Part shown: positions 26,832 through 35,365 of the stretch, one piece after another
How the letters are laid out: each line of letters begins with the position of its first letter
Position numbering within the stretch: the stretch's first letter is position 1
NCBI GenBank assembly: GCA_020852705.1
Contig: JADZAP010000008.1
Coordinates: 1-50,612 of the forward strand
From: Ignavibacteria bacterium
Lineage (GTDB): Bacteria; Bacteroidota; Ignavibacteria; Tepidaquicellales; OLB5
Length of the DNA stretch: 50,612 nucleotides
Direction: 5' to 3'
Notes under the pieces: model-generated
What the model was told of the DNA's origin: nothing
What the model saw: only the letters and a program-made list of their open reading frames with translations
The model's database searches: none
Translations under genes and position numbers: made by a program

Positions 26832-29540
26832 TTGAAAAAATCCATTGAAATAAGGCAGGATTTCCTCGATTTCTTTGCCTCTAAAAACCATAAAATTATC
26901 CCGTCTGCATCGGTTATTCCGTATAATGACCCTACTTTAATTTTCACTAATGCAGGTATGAATCAATTTAAAGACGTATTTCTTGGCACGGGCACCCGCG
27001 ACTACAAACGATGCGCCGATACCCAAAAATGTATCCGTGTAAGCGGTAAACATAATGATCTTGAAGAGGTTGGTCATGATGGTTATCACCATACATTTTT
27101 TGAAATGCTTGGCAATTGGTCTTTTGGAGATTATTACAAAAAAGAAGCAATTGAATGGGCATGGGAACTGCTTACTAAGGTTTGGAAACTGGATAAAAAC
27201 CGATTATGGGTTACATACTTTCGCGAGGATATTGAAACCAATGAGCTGTGGGAAAAAAATACTGATATTGACCACTCGCATATTTTAAAGTTTGATGAAA
27301 AAGATAATTTCTGGGAAATGGGTGAAACAGGTCCATGCGGTCCCTGCAGTGAAATTCATTATGATTTCACACCAAATGGCTGCAAAGCAGCCGATGTGAA
27401 TTCTGCCAACCCCGATGTTATGGAAATATGGAATCTGGTATTTATACAATATAACAGGGATTCAAACGGAAATCTGCATGAGCTTCCCGCCAAACATGTT
27501 GATACCGGCATGGGATTTGAACGAATGGTACGTGTTCTGCAGAATAAATCTTCTAATTACTTGACAGATGTATTTGAACCATTGATAAATGTGCTAATCA
27601 ATATTACAGGTAAGGAGTATTCCGGCAAATATGAAGCTTCTATGAATGTAATTGCTGATCACGTAAGGACGCTTACTTTTGCTATTGCCGATGGTGCAAT
27701 CCCTGGTAATGAAGGCAGGGGCTATGTTTTACGCCGCGTTTTGCGCCGTGCTGCACGCTATGGCAGAAACCTTGATATGAGAAAACCGTTTATTTATTTG
27801 CTTGTTGATACTTTAGTTAAAACTATGGGACATGTTTTCCCTGAAATTGCTGAAAAAAAACAATTTGTTACAGAAGTAATTAAAGGCGAAGAAGAAAGTT
27901 TTAATATTACTCTTGATAAAGGTCTTGCATTGTTTAATGATGAATCAGATAGGATGAAAATTTCCGGTGAAACTATTTTTAGCGGAAATGTTGCATTCAA
28001 ATTGCATGATACTTACGGCTTCCCTATTGACTTAACTCAGCTTATGGCAAGGGAATTAGGGTATATGGTTGATATGGATATTTTTAATAAAAAAATGGAG
28101 ATTGCAAGAGAACTTTCACGGGTAGATAAAATTCATGATAATATTGAACGAAATGAATATGACGAACTATTAAAGATCACTGAAGATATTATCTATAATC
28201 CGTATGAGGAATCAAATGAAATTAAAACTGATATAATTGCGTTTCAGAATAAGTTTGAAACAATTACGGGAATTCTTCTTAAAAATAATCCGTTTTACAA
28301 AGCTTCAGGCGGGCAAGTTAATGATGATGGTACAATTTTAATCAATAATAATGAAGTAAAAATATTTAACATTAATAGTAATAATATAATTGAAATTCCA
28401 AAAACAAATTTCAATGTGCTTCCTGTTAGAACAATTGCAAAAGTTAATATTTCGCGAAGGCATTCGATCAACAGAAACCATTCTGCAACGCACATATTAC
28501 ATGAAGCTCTAAGGCGTGTATTGGGCTCGCATATAAAACAAATGGGCTCTTATCTGGATGATAAGCTACTCAGATTTGATTTTCCGCACTTCCATAAACT
28601 TAATAAATCGGAAATTATTGATATTGAACAGATAGTAAATGATAAAATCAGCGAAAATATTCAGGTATATTCCGAAGAATTGTCTATTGAAACAGCAAAC
28701 AAAATTCCTAATGTTAAAAAATTCTTTGGTGATAAATACGGGAGTATGGTTCGTGTTGTATATATTGATGAAAATTTCAGTGTTGAGTTCTGCGGCGGTA
28801 CACATGTAAAATCAACTAACGATATTGGTCTGTTTAAAATTATAAAAGAGGAAAGTATTTCCTCCGGAACACGCAGAATATTTGCAATTACGGGCGAGGG
28901 GATAATTGATCATATTAATGGCAGAGTTGTAGAAATTGAAAGATTACTTGCAGAACTGCCTGCTGAATATTCAGATAACATACGTTTATCTGTTGAAGGT
29001 CTGAATACCGATTTTAATAAATATGATTTCAGAAATTCAGAAAAGCTGGCATCTGATATTAAATATTATGATTCTTCACTTCATTCACTGCAGGAACTTA
29101 AAGAAAAATATCTGGAAGATAAACGGCAATTTGAAAAATCTCTTGCCAAACAGAAGGTTAATGATGCAGCGGAATTAATTGACGGGCTTATTGCCTCAGG
29201 TGTTGAGCTTAACGGATTTAAAGTAGTTACCGGTAAATTTGAAGTCACCAATGCAGATGAGCTAAAAGAAATAGCTGATAAACTGAGAGAAAAATTAAAA
29301 AGCGGTGTTGGAATGATTTACACTGTAATAGATGATAAAATTACTCTGTGCACGGTTGTAACCGATGATTTAATTAAAAGTAAAAAACTCTCAGCAGGTA
29401 AACTTGCGACAGATACAGCTAAAATACTCGGAGGCGGCGGAGGAGGTAAAGCTCAGCTTGCAGCTGCCGGAGGCAAAGATATTTCAAAACTATCTGATGC
29501 AGTTTCATCTTTTCCTGAAATAATTATGAAATATTTATAA
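26832..29540 (+). CDS. alaS: Alanine--tRNA ligase
   Basis: A 902-residue class II synthetase with the full AlaRS architecture. The catalytic domain has FLGTGTRDYKRCADTQKCIR and GHDGYHHTFFEMLGNWSFGD blocks. The editing domain carries the zinc ligands HSATH (His550, His554) and CGGTH (Cys654, His658). The C-terminal C-Ala domain ends with the Gly-rich GGGGGGKAQLAAAGG. The start is TTG at 26832 after a TAAATTTG element. It is followed after 9 nt by the nucleotidyltransferase gene. Confidence 0.98.
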   Translation: MKKSIEIRQDFLDFFASKNHKIIPSASVIPYNDPTLIFTNAGMNQFKDVFLGTGTRDYKRCADTQKCIRVSGKHNDLEEVGHDGYHHTFFEMLGNWSFGDYYKKEAIEWAWELLTKVWKLDKNRLWVTYFREDIETNELWEKNTDIDHSHILKFDEKDNFWEMGETGPCGPCSEIHYDFTPNGCKAADVNSANPDVMEIWNLVFIQYNRDSNGNLHELPAKHVDTGMGFERMVRVLQNKSSNYLTDVFEPLINVLINITGKEYSGKYEASMNVIADHVRTLTFAIADGAIPGNEGRGYVLRRVLRRAARYGRNLDMRKPFIYLLVDTLVKTMGHVFPEIAEKKQFVTEVIKGEEESFNITLDKGLALFNDESDRMKISGETIFSGNVAFKLHDTYGFPIDLTQLMARELGYMVDMDIFNKKMEIARELSRVDKIHDNIERNEYDELLKITEDIIYNPYEESNEIKTDIIAFQNKFETITGILLKNNPFYKASGGQVNDDGTILINNNEVKIFNINSNNIIEIPKTNFNVLPVRTIAKVNISRRHSINRNHSATHILHEALRRVLGSHIKQMGSYLDDKLLRFDFPHFHKLNKSEIIDIEQIVNDKISENIQVYSEELSIETANKIPNVKKFFGDKYGSMVRVVYIDENFSVEFCGGTHVKSTNDIGLFKIIKEESISSGTRRIFAITGEGIIDHINGRVVEIERLLAELPAEYSDNIRLSVEGLNTDFNKYDFRNSEKLASDIKYYDSSLHSLQELKEKYLEDKRQFEKSLAKQKVNDAAELIDGLIASGVELNGFKVVTGKFEVTNADELKEIADKLREKLKSGVGMIYTVIDDKITLCTVVTDDLIKSKKLSAGKLATDTAKILGGGGGGKAQLAAAGGKDISKLSDAVSSFPEIIMKYL

Positions 29541-29549
29541 TTAATATTA

Positions 29550-30548
29550 TTGAAAGCCATTATACCTGTAGCGGGAATAGGCACAAGATTACAGCCTATC
29601 ACTAACAAAATTCCAAAAGTGCTTGTAAATGTAGCAGGTAAACCTATGCTGTTTCATTTAATTGATGAACTTGTTAAAAACAAAAAAATTGATACTGTAA
29701 TTTTAATTATTGGATATCTTGGTCATACAATTATTGAAGCTGTAAATAAAAAATATAATGATTCAGGTTTAAGATTTGAGTTTCTTGAGCAAAAGGAAAT
29801 GCTTGGTCTGGCTCATGCGGTGTACCAAGCTAAAGATCTTTTTGGTGAAGAACCCGTTATAATTATTCTTGGTGATACTATATTTGAGTTTGATCTGAAT
29901 AGTTTCATATCAAATGAAAATTCTGCTATTGGAGTAAAAGATGTTGAAGATACTCAGCGGTTTGGAATTGTAGAAGAAAATGACGGGTTCATTTCCCGTA
30001 TGATAGAAAAACCGCCTCCGGGTTTAACAAAAAGTAAAAGTGCAATTGCAGGTATTTATTTTATTAAGAATGCCATGAAACTTTTTGGTGCTATAGAGCA
30101 TATTATGAATAATAATATAAAAACAAAAAATGAGTTTCAGCTGACAGATGCACTTATGAAACTCGTTGCTGACGGTGAAAAAATGGTAAGTACTGAAATT
30201 GAAAACTGGTTTGATTGCGGTAAAGCTGAAGCATTAATAGCTACAAATGCTTACATACTTAATCGTGATTGGAATTATGATCAGGACTATCCCTTTGAAT
30301 CTTGTACTTTTATTGAACCTGTTTATATAGGTGAAGCTTGCACTCTTAATAACTGCACAATTGGTCCGTTTGCAACTATAGGTAATGGTTCTGTTGTAAC
30401 GGATTCAATTATTCGCAATGCGCTTGTAAGTGAAAATTGCACAATTGTAAATGCTGAACTAGATGGTACTGCAGTTGGGGCAGGTGAAAAGGTTTCAGGA
30501 ATCCATGGCAATGAAGTTATTGCCGATGGACAAATTCTCCAATACTAA
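29550..30548 (+). CDS. Sugar-phosphate nucleotidyltransferase
   Basis: A 332-residue protein with an N-terminal NTP-transferase domain (IPVAGIGTRLQPITNKIPK, 5-23; KP at 31-32) and a C-terminal left-handed beta-helix of hexapeptide repeats (about 250-325). It resembles long RmlA-type glucose-1-phosphate thymidylyltransferases of archaeal/Bacteroidota type and makes an activated sugar for glycans; the nucleotide and sugar are not certain. The start is TTG at 29550. It converges with the SDR gene, 17 nt away, without a clear terminator. Confidence 0.88.
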   Translation: MKAIIPVAGIGTRLQPITNKIPKVLVNVAGKPMLFHLIDELVKNKKIDTVILIIGYLGHTIIEAVNKKYNDSGLRFEFLEQKEMLGLAHAVYQAKDLFGEEPVIIILGDTIFEFDLNSFISNENSAIGVKDVEDTQRFGIVEENDGFISRMIEKPPPGLTKSKSAIAGIYFIKNAMKLFGAIEHIMNNNIKTKNEFQLTDALMKLVADGEKMVSTEIENWFDCGKAEALIATNAYILNRDWNYDQDYPFESCTFIEPVYIGEACTLNNCTIGPFATIGNGSVVTDSIIRNALVSENCTIVNAELDGTAVGAGEKVSGIHGNEVIADGQILQY

Positions 30549-30565
30549 ACAAAGTTAAGCATTGC

Positions 30566-31333
30566 TCATTTCTTCGGTCTTGCTTTATTCATTCCCCAAT
30601 CAAATATCCGGTTTGGTAAAAGTTTTATTATTCTGCTTGCCAAAACAATAGGAATTGGAAACTGAATAATGCTTCTGCCTGCTTCTATTCCTTTCCTTAT
30701 AATTTTTGCAGCTTTTTGGGGCTTTAATATAAATGGCATATAAAACTCGTTTTTATCTGTCATTGCAGTTTTTACAAAGCCCGGTCTGATTGTAATAATT
30801 TTAATATTTTCTTTCTTCAGTTCAACCCTTGCAGATTCCAAAAGAATAGATGAAGCTGCTTTACTTGCGGAGTAACTTGAAGACCCTCCATATCCGCGTA
30901 TATCTGCCAGTGAAGTTATACCTGCAATCGTACCGTATCCCTGCTTTCTGAATACAGGTAAAACACATTCCAAAACATGTGCAATGCCAAATGTATTTAC
31001 TGCAAACGTATCTTTAAATTGTTTGCTTGAAAATGTATTCATCCAGTTGGGTCCGCCAACTCCGGAATTTATTATTACAAGATCAATGTTCTCAAATTTA
31101 CCGCAGGCAAATTTAATTCCTGATTTTACTTCTTCAATTAATGTTACGTCACATTTCTTAATAAAACATATACTGCTATTTTTATTTAATTCATTTGATA
31201 CTTCCTTAAGCTGTTCATAATTTCTTGAAAGTAGTATAATATTACTGCCAATACTGGAAAATTCAAAAGCTATTGCTTTACCAATTCCTTGTGATGCCCC
31301 AAAAATTACAACATTTTTAAATTTATACATCAT
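30566..31333 (-). CDS. Short-chain dehydrogenase/reductase
   Basis: A 255-residue classical SDR. The cofactor motif is GASQGIG (12-18), the NAD(P) pocket motif is NSG (89-91, in place of NNAG) and the catalytic residues are Ser141, Tyr154 and Lys158 (YSASK). RPGFVKTAMT follows strand 6. It probably reduces or oxidises a hydroxyl/carbonyl group in the cytosol; the substrate is unknown. Its start overlaps the end of the Rieske oxygenase gene by 11 nt, so the two are translationally coupled and may act on the same compound (inference). Confidence 0.9.
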   Translation of the reverse strand: MMYKFKNVVIFGASQGIGKAIAFEFSSIGSNIILLSRNYEQLKEVSNELNKNSSICFIKKCDVTLIEEVKSGIKFACGKFENIDLVIINSGVGGPNWMNTFSSKQFKDTFAVNTFGIAHVLECVLPVFRKQGYGTIAGITSLADIRGYGGSSSYSASKAASSILLESARVELKKENIKIITIRPGFVKTAMTDKNEFYMPFILKPQKAAKIIRKGIEAGRSIIQFPIPIVLASRIIKLLPNRIFDWGMNKARPKK

Positions 31334-32417
31334 TCAAATAAGCAGTAAGAAGTCTGTGAAAATGATGAACTCCCTTCTCTCGGCTTGGTGAGTATCTTCC
31401 GGTCTTATAAAAACTTGATTGCATGCCGCGCTGAACCATTTCAACAATTGCTTCATCTTCCTGCTCAACTTTATCTAATCCCGAACCTGCACCTTTTTCA
31501 ATCTTGGTGCTATCGCTGATATAAGTTAAGTAAGATACCTTTGTAAGTTCTTTTGTCAATGGTTTTACAATATTTATTGAAAGTCCCCAAGGGTAATAGT
31601 TCAGCATCAGGTTCGGAAAAACCCACCAATAATATGCAGCAATTTCATTGCCGTAGTCAGGTGAAATTTCATGCATTCTGAAGCATTCTCCACCGGGTTT
31701 AGCTATTGCTATCTGTAAATTACAATGTCCAAAAAGTTCTGTTGTATAAGAACCATAATCTATAACCTCATTTAGACTGTTGTGTACGTAGGGTATATGG
31801 AATCCCTCTAAGTAATTATCAACATACAGTGCCCAATTGCATTTTACTATATATTCTTTACTTCTCAATGGTTCTTGAAACATTTCTGGAATTATAACAC
31901 CATCAAGCCGTTCATTTATTGGTTTAAATATTTCTTCATGTGAATATTTAGGGAAAAGTGAAGCAAAAATAAATTTATTCCAAATCTTAAACGGTACTTT
32001 ACTTAAATTATCTTCAGGTCTTGGAAAATTAATTGCATCTTGGCACTCTGGCATACTTTTAAAATCCCCATTAAACTCAAATTTTCTTCCGTGGTAGCGA
32101 CATCTTAAATTATTTACCACACCGGCATTTTCAATTAATAAATTACCGCGATGTGTACATACGTTTGAAAGATTATGAAGGTTATTATCCATATCTCTTG
32201 TAATTAGCAGAGGTTCATTTATTATTCCTTCAAGAAAGGTATAAGGGAAAACTGACCCGGGTAACTTAACTTTATCAAGATCAGTTACAAGCTGCCAGCT
32301 ATTTTTAAAGACCTTTTCTTTGATAATTTCAAATACTTCATCACTTCTGTAAAATTCAGCAGGTAAAGTCTCGGCTTTTCTAATATCCGGTTCAATTATA
32401 AATTTCTTTAAACCCAT
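31323..32417 (-). CDS. Rieske-type non-heme iron oxygenase, alpha subunit
   Basis: A 364-residue aromatic-ring-hydroxylating dioxygenase-type protein. The N-terminal Rieske [2Fe-2S] ligands are CTH (Cys87, His89) and CRYH (Cys106, His109). The C-terminal catalytic domain has NWALYVDNYLEGFHIPYVH with iron ligands His207 and His212 and the bridging Asp200. These enzymes hydroxylate rings or demethylate amines using electrons from a reductase; none is encoded nearby. The gene overlaps corA by 10 nt upstream and the SDR gene by 11 nt downstream. Substrate unknown. Confidence 0.9.
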   Translation of the reverse strand: MGLKKFIIEPDIRKAETLPAEFYRSDEVFEIIKEKVFKNSWQLVTDLDKVKLPGSVFPYTFLEGIINEPLLITRDMDNNLHNLSNVCTHRGNLLIENAGVVNNLRCRYHGRKFEFNGDFKSMPECQDAINFPRPEDNLSKVPFKIWNKFIFASLFPKYSHEEIFKPINERLDGVIIPEMFQEPLRSKEYIVKCNWALYVDNYLEGFHIPYVHNSLNEVIDYGSYTTELFGHCNLQIAIAKPGGECFRMHEISPDYGNEIAAYYWWVFPNLMLNYYPWGLSINIVKPLTKELTKVSYLTYISDSTKIEKGAGSGLDKVEQEDEAIVEMVQRGMQSSFYKTGRYSPSREKGVHHFHRLLTAYLNDV

Positions 32418-33520
32418 TTTTTCTTTTTAAAATATATAAAGAACCCGATGCCTATTGCTGCCATTAACCCAAGAGCAAACCAATAGCCGTGCAGCCAATG
32501 AAGTTCAGGCATCATCTCAAAATTCATTCCGTATATGCTTGCAATAAATGTCATGGGGATAAATATTGTTGAAATTAGCGCAAGATATTTCATTGTTTCA
32601 TTCAATCTGTTGCTTATACTTGAAAGATATATATCTATCATTCCCGAAAGCATATCTCTGTATGTTTCTATTGTATCCAATACATTAATTGTATGGTCAT
32701 AAACATCCCGAAGGTACAAATGTGTATTTCTTGAAACAAGCTCAGATTCTCCTCTTTCAAGTCTGCTTATAGCTTCCCGAAGAGGCCATACAGATTTTCT
32801 TATATAAAGCATTTCACGCTTAATAGAGTAAATTTCTGTTAGAGTTTGTTTTTGCGGATTATTAACTAATTCTTCTTCAAGTTTTTCTATCCTGTCTCCA
32901 AACGATTCTAAAATTGTAAAATATGAATCAATTATAGAATCAATTATTGTATAAACTAAGTAATCCGAGGTCATTTTATTAATTATGCCTTTGTTTGATC
33001 TTATCCTGTTCCTTATTTCCTGAAATGTATCACCTTCTATTCCTTCTTGAAATGTAACGACAAAATTTTTGCCAAATATTATACTAACCTGTTCAGGAAT
33101 AATTTCAGAAGAATTGCTATTCCCAATATGGAACATTTTTAATACAATATATATATATCCATCATATTCATCAAGTTTTGAGCGCTGATCAACATTCAAA
33201 ATATCTTCAACTACAAGCGGGTGAATGTTGATTGAGTTTGTAATGTTTTGAACAAGTTCAACATCATGTATCCCGTCAACATCAATCCAGCTTATAGAAT
33301 CATTTTCTGTATATACACGGCATTCTTTGGGGTTATTAATTACTTTTTCATTAACAATGTGACCTTTATAGTCTATAAGACTAACATTTATTTTCTCATC
33401 TTTTTTTACTTCACCTGTATAAACAGGTGAGCCAGGGGGCAGACCTGCAGTTTTTTTCTTTGGCTTAAATAGCCTGCGTAATTGAATATATGGTCTTTTT
33501 ATTACTTTTGGAGTATTCAT
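32408..33520 (-). CDS. corA: CorA-type magnesium/cobalt transporter
   Basis: A 370-residue protein with a large cytoplasmic N-terminal domain and two C-terminal membrane helices (about 310-329 and 346-364). The signature YGMN (330-333) ends helix 1, and the MPEL that follows is the periplasmic loop of the CorA family. The basic C-terminus (KKKKWV) is cytoplasmic. It presumably imports Mg2+ (or Co2+). It is first in an overlapping corA-Rieske-SDR set; a TAATTTTG element lies just before the ATG. Confidence 0.95.
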   Translation of the reverse strand: MNTPKVIKRPYIQLRRLFKPKKKTAGLPPGSPVYTGEVKKDEKINVSLIDYKGHIVNEKVINNPKECRVYTENDSISWIDVDGIHDVELVQNITNSINIHPLVVEDILNVDQRSKLDEYDGYIYIVLKMFHIGNSNSSEIIPEQVSIIFGKNFVVTFQEGIEGDTFQEIRNRIRSNKGIINKMTSDYLVYTIIDSIIDSYFTILESFGDRIEKLEEELVNNPQKQTLTEIYSIKREMLYIRKSVWPLREAISRLERGESELVSRNTHLYLRDVYDHTINVLDTIETYRDMLSGMIDIYLSSISNRLNETMKYLALISTIFIPMTFIASIYGMNFEMMPELHWLHGYWFALGLMAAIGIGFFIYFKKKKWV

Positions 33521-33524
33521 ACAG

Positions 33525-33532
33525 CAAAATTA
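33525..33532 (-). promoter_or_regulatory. Possible -7 element of corA
   Basis: TAATTTTG on the minus strand (TAnnTTTG) 4 nt before the corA ATG at 33520. A start this close would give a nearly leaderless transcript. No good -33 box at the right distance. Confidence 0.3.
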
Positions 33533-33593
33533 GCACAATTTAGACAATTAATAAATGTTTAGAAAATTCATATTTTATTTGAACTTTTGTTGT

Positions 33594-33601
33594 TAGATTT
33601 G
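33594..33601 (+). promoter_or_regulatory. Possible -7 element of the 33622 gene
   Basis: TAGATTTG (TAnnTTTG) 20 nt before the ATG at 33622, inside the 101-nt divergent region with corA. The upstream -33 box is only T-rich. Confidence 0.35.
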
Positions 33602-33621
33602 TAGTACTGCAAATCAATTTA

Positions 33622-34569
33622 ATGTATTTTTTATTTAAAATATGCCTAATTTTTACACTTTTTTTGCCATTTCTTTGGTTTAACTCTGCTTTTGCTCAAG
33701 CTGAATATCCTGCTGCAATAAAATCTTACATTAAGTTAAATGAAAATGCAAAATTAATTAAAGATGCCAAAATTAGCAGGTGTATTGAAATACTTAATAT
33801 TGATGGAAGAGAAGATACTGTTAAAGTTTCTTACTATGATAAAGACGGTTACATTATAAGCGAATTATCTAAAATTGATACTTCTTCCGGCAAAACAAAT
33901 GAATTTATCAATCAAAAACTGTATTTCTTTTACAATAATAATAAACTATTAAGCGATAAAATTGATTCAACATATTCTATGGCTAAACGTTACCGCCTTA
34001 AATATGATGAATTATATAATTTAACAGATGATGAATTATTTATTAATAACAAGCTTGTGCAGAAAAATTCTTTTGAATACGATGATCTTTCGAGAATGAT
34101 TGAAGCAGTAACCAAAGATATAATTCATGAATGCAAAAATGTTGTTAATTATAAATATGATAGTTATAATAATCTGGTATTGATAATTGAAAATAATAAG
34201 TGTGTTCCGGTTTCAAATAAACCTGTTGAAACTAAATATAACTATACTTATGATAAAGATTACAGGATTCTGGAAAAGAAAACTAATACCCCAAATGGTA
34301 AATTTAAAACTGAAAATTTTACTTATACAACAGAAGGAAAACCTGCATCTTCTTATGAGCTTAACACAGATGGATCATACATCAATAAAAAGTATATCTA
34401 TGATAAAAATACCGTTAAAGTTCAAACAACTGATGTTAAAGGTGAATTATTTTCGTCTAGCGAATTAATTATAGAATTTGATAAATTTGGCAATCGTATA
34501 CAAGAACAGTATTTTGATAATAATGGAAAACAGCTTTATTCATATAAATTTTATTATTCATACTATTAA
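33622..34569 (+). CDS. Secreted protein with RHS/YD-like repeats
   Basis: A 315-residue protein with a signal peptide at about 1-26 (ending NSAFAQA). The mature chain repeats short Tyr-rich units with the pattern Y-x-Y-D/N (YNYTYDKDYRI, YKYDSYNNLV, YIYDKN, YSYKFYYSYY), each beginning a pair of strands. This is like diverged YD/RHS-type or MORN-like beta repeats common in Bacteroidota. There is no toxin domain at the C-terminus and no partner gene. Function unknown. Confidence 0.7.
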   Translation: MYFLFKICLIFTLFLPFLWFNSAFAQAEYPAAIKSYIKLNENAKLIKDAKISRCIEILNIDGREDTVKVSYYDKDGYIISELSKIDTSSGKTNEFINQKLYFFYNNNKLLSDKIDSTYSMAKRYRLKYDELYNLTDDELFINNKLVQKNSFEYDDLSRMIEAVTKDIIHECKNVVNYKYDSYNNLVLIIENNKCVPVSNKPVETKYNYTYDKDYRILEKKTNTPNGKFKTENFTYTTEGKPASSYELNTDGSYINKKYIYDKNTVKVQTTDVKGELFSSSELIIEFDKFGNRIQEQYFDNNGKQLYSYKFYYSYY

Positions 34570-34586
34570 TACAATTAAAATAATTA

Positions 34587-35360
34587 ATGAACTCAATATT
34601 AAAAGAAAAAAAGGGAAATACGCTTTTTATAAAATTGAACAGACCTGAAAGTCTAAATGCCCTAAATAGTGAAATGCTTTTTGGCTTACAGGATGCATTC
34701 AGAGATGCAGAAAAATCCGAAATACGCTGTGTAGTGTTAACAGGTGCTGGGAAAGGGTTTTGTTCAGGACAGGATTTAAAAGATTTTGAAGCTGAAAAGA
34801 AAACATTTAAAGAAGCAATTGAAACTAAATATAACCCTTTAATTAAACAGATAATGAAACTGCCTAAACCGGTTTTATGTGGAATTAACGGTGTTGCAGC
34901 AGGAGCCGGATTATCTATTGCTCTTGCTTGTGATTTTAGAATTGCCGTTGAATCAGCTCAATTGATTGAGGTTTTTATCAATATTGGGCTTATTCCGGAC
35001 TCGGGCTCAACCTTTACACTGCCGCGCTTATTAGGTTCTGCAAAAGCTTTGCAAATGTGCTCTACCGCTGAAAGAATATCAGGTATAGAGGCAAAACGGC
35101 TTGGATTGGTAAATGTATGTGTTCAATCAACTGATGTTTTGATAACTGCCTTAAATAAGTATGCAAATAAATTTGAAAAGATACCCACACTTTCTCTTGG
35201 GATAATTAAATCCATTATAAATAAAAGTTTTAATTCTTCACTTGATGAAATACTTGATGAAGAAGCAAAAATGCAGGATATAGCGGGTAATTCCAGCGAT
35301 TACCGCGAAGGTGTAAGTTCATTCCTAGAAAAAAGAAAACCAATATTTAAGGGAAATTAA
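34587..35360 (+). CDS. Enoyl-CoA hydratase/isomerase family (PaaG-like)
   Basis: A 257-residue crotonase-fold enzyme. LNRPESLNALNSEM is the N-terminal motif, GKGFCSGQDL forms the oxyanion-hole region, and GVAAGAGLSIALACDFRIA is the central signature. GLIPDSGSTFTLPRLLG has Asp at the position of the catalytic acid in PaaG-type ring-1,2-epoxyphenylacetyl-CoA isomerases, unlike hydratases, which have Glu. That favours an isomerase, but no other phenylacetate genes are present. It lies between the secreted YD protein and a membrane protein, with 17- and 5-nt gaps. Confidence 0.88.
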   Translation: MNSILKEKKGNTLFIKLNRPESLNALNSEMLFGLQDAFRDAEKSEIRCVVLTGAGKGFCSGQDLKDFEAEKKTFKEAIETKYNPLIKQIMKLPKPVLCGINGVAAGAGLSIALACDFRIAVESAQLIEVFINIGLIPDSGSTFTLPRLLGSAKALQMCSTAERISGIEAKRLGLVNVCVQSTDVLITALNKYANKFEKIPTLSLGIIKSIINKSFNSSLDEILDEEAKMQDIAGNSSDYREGVSSFLEKRKPIFKGN

Positions 35361-35365
35361 GTTAA

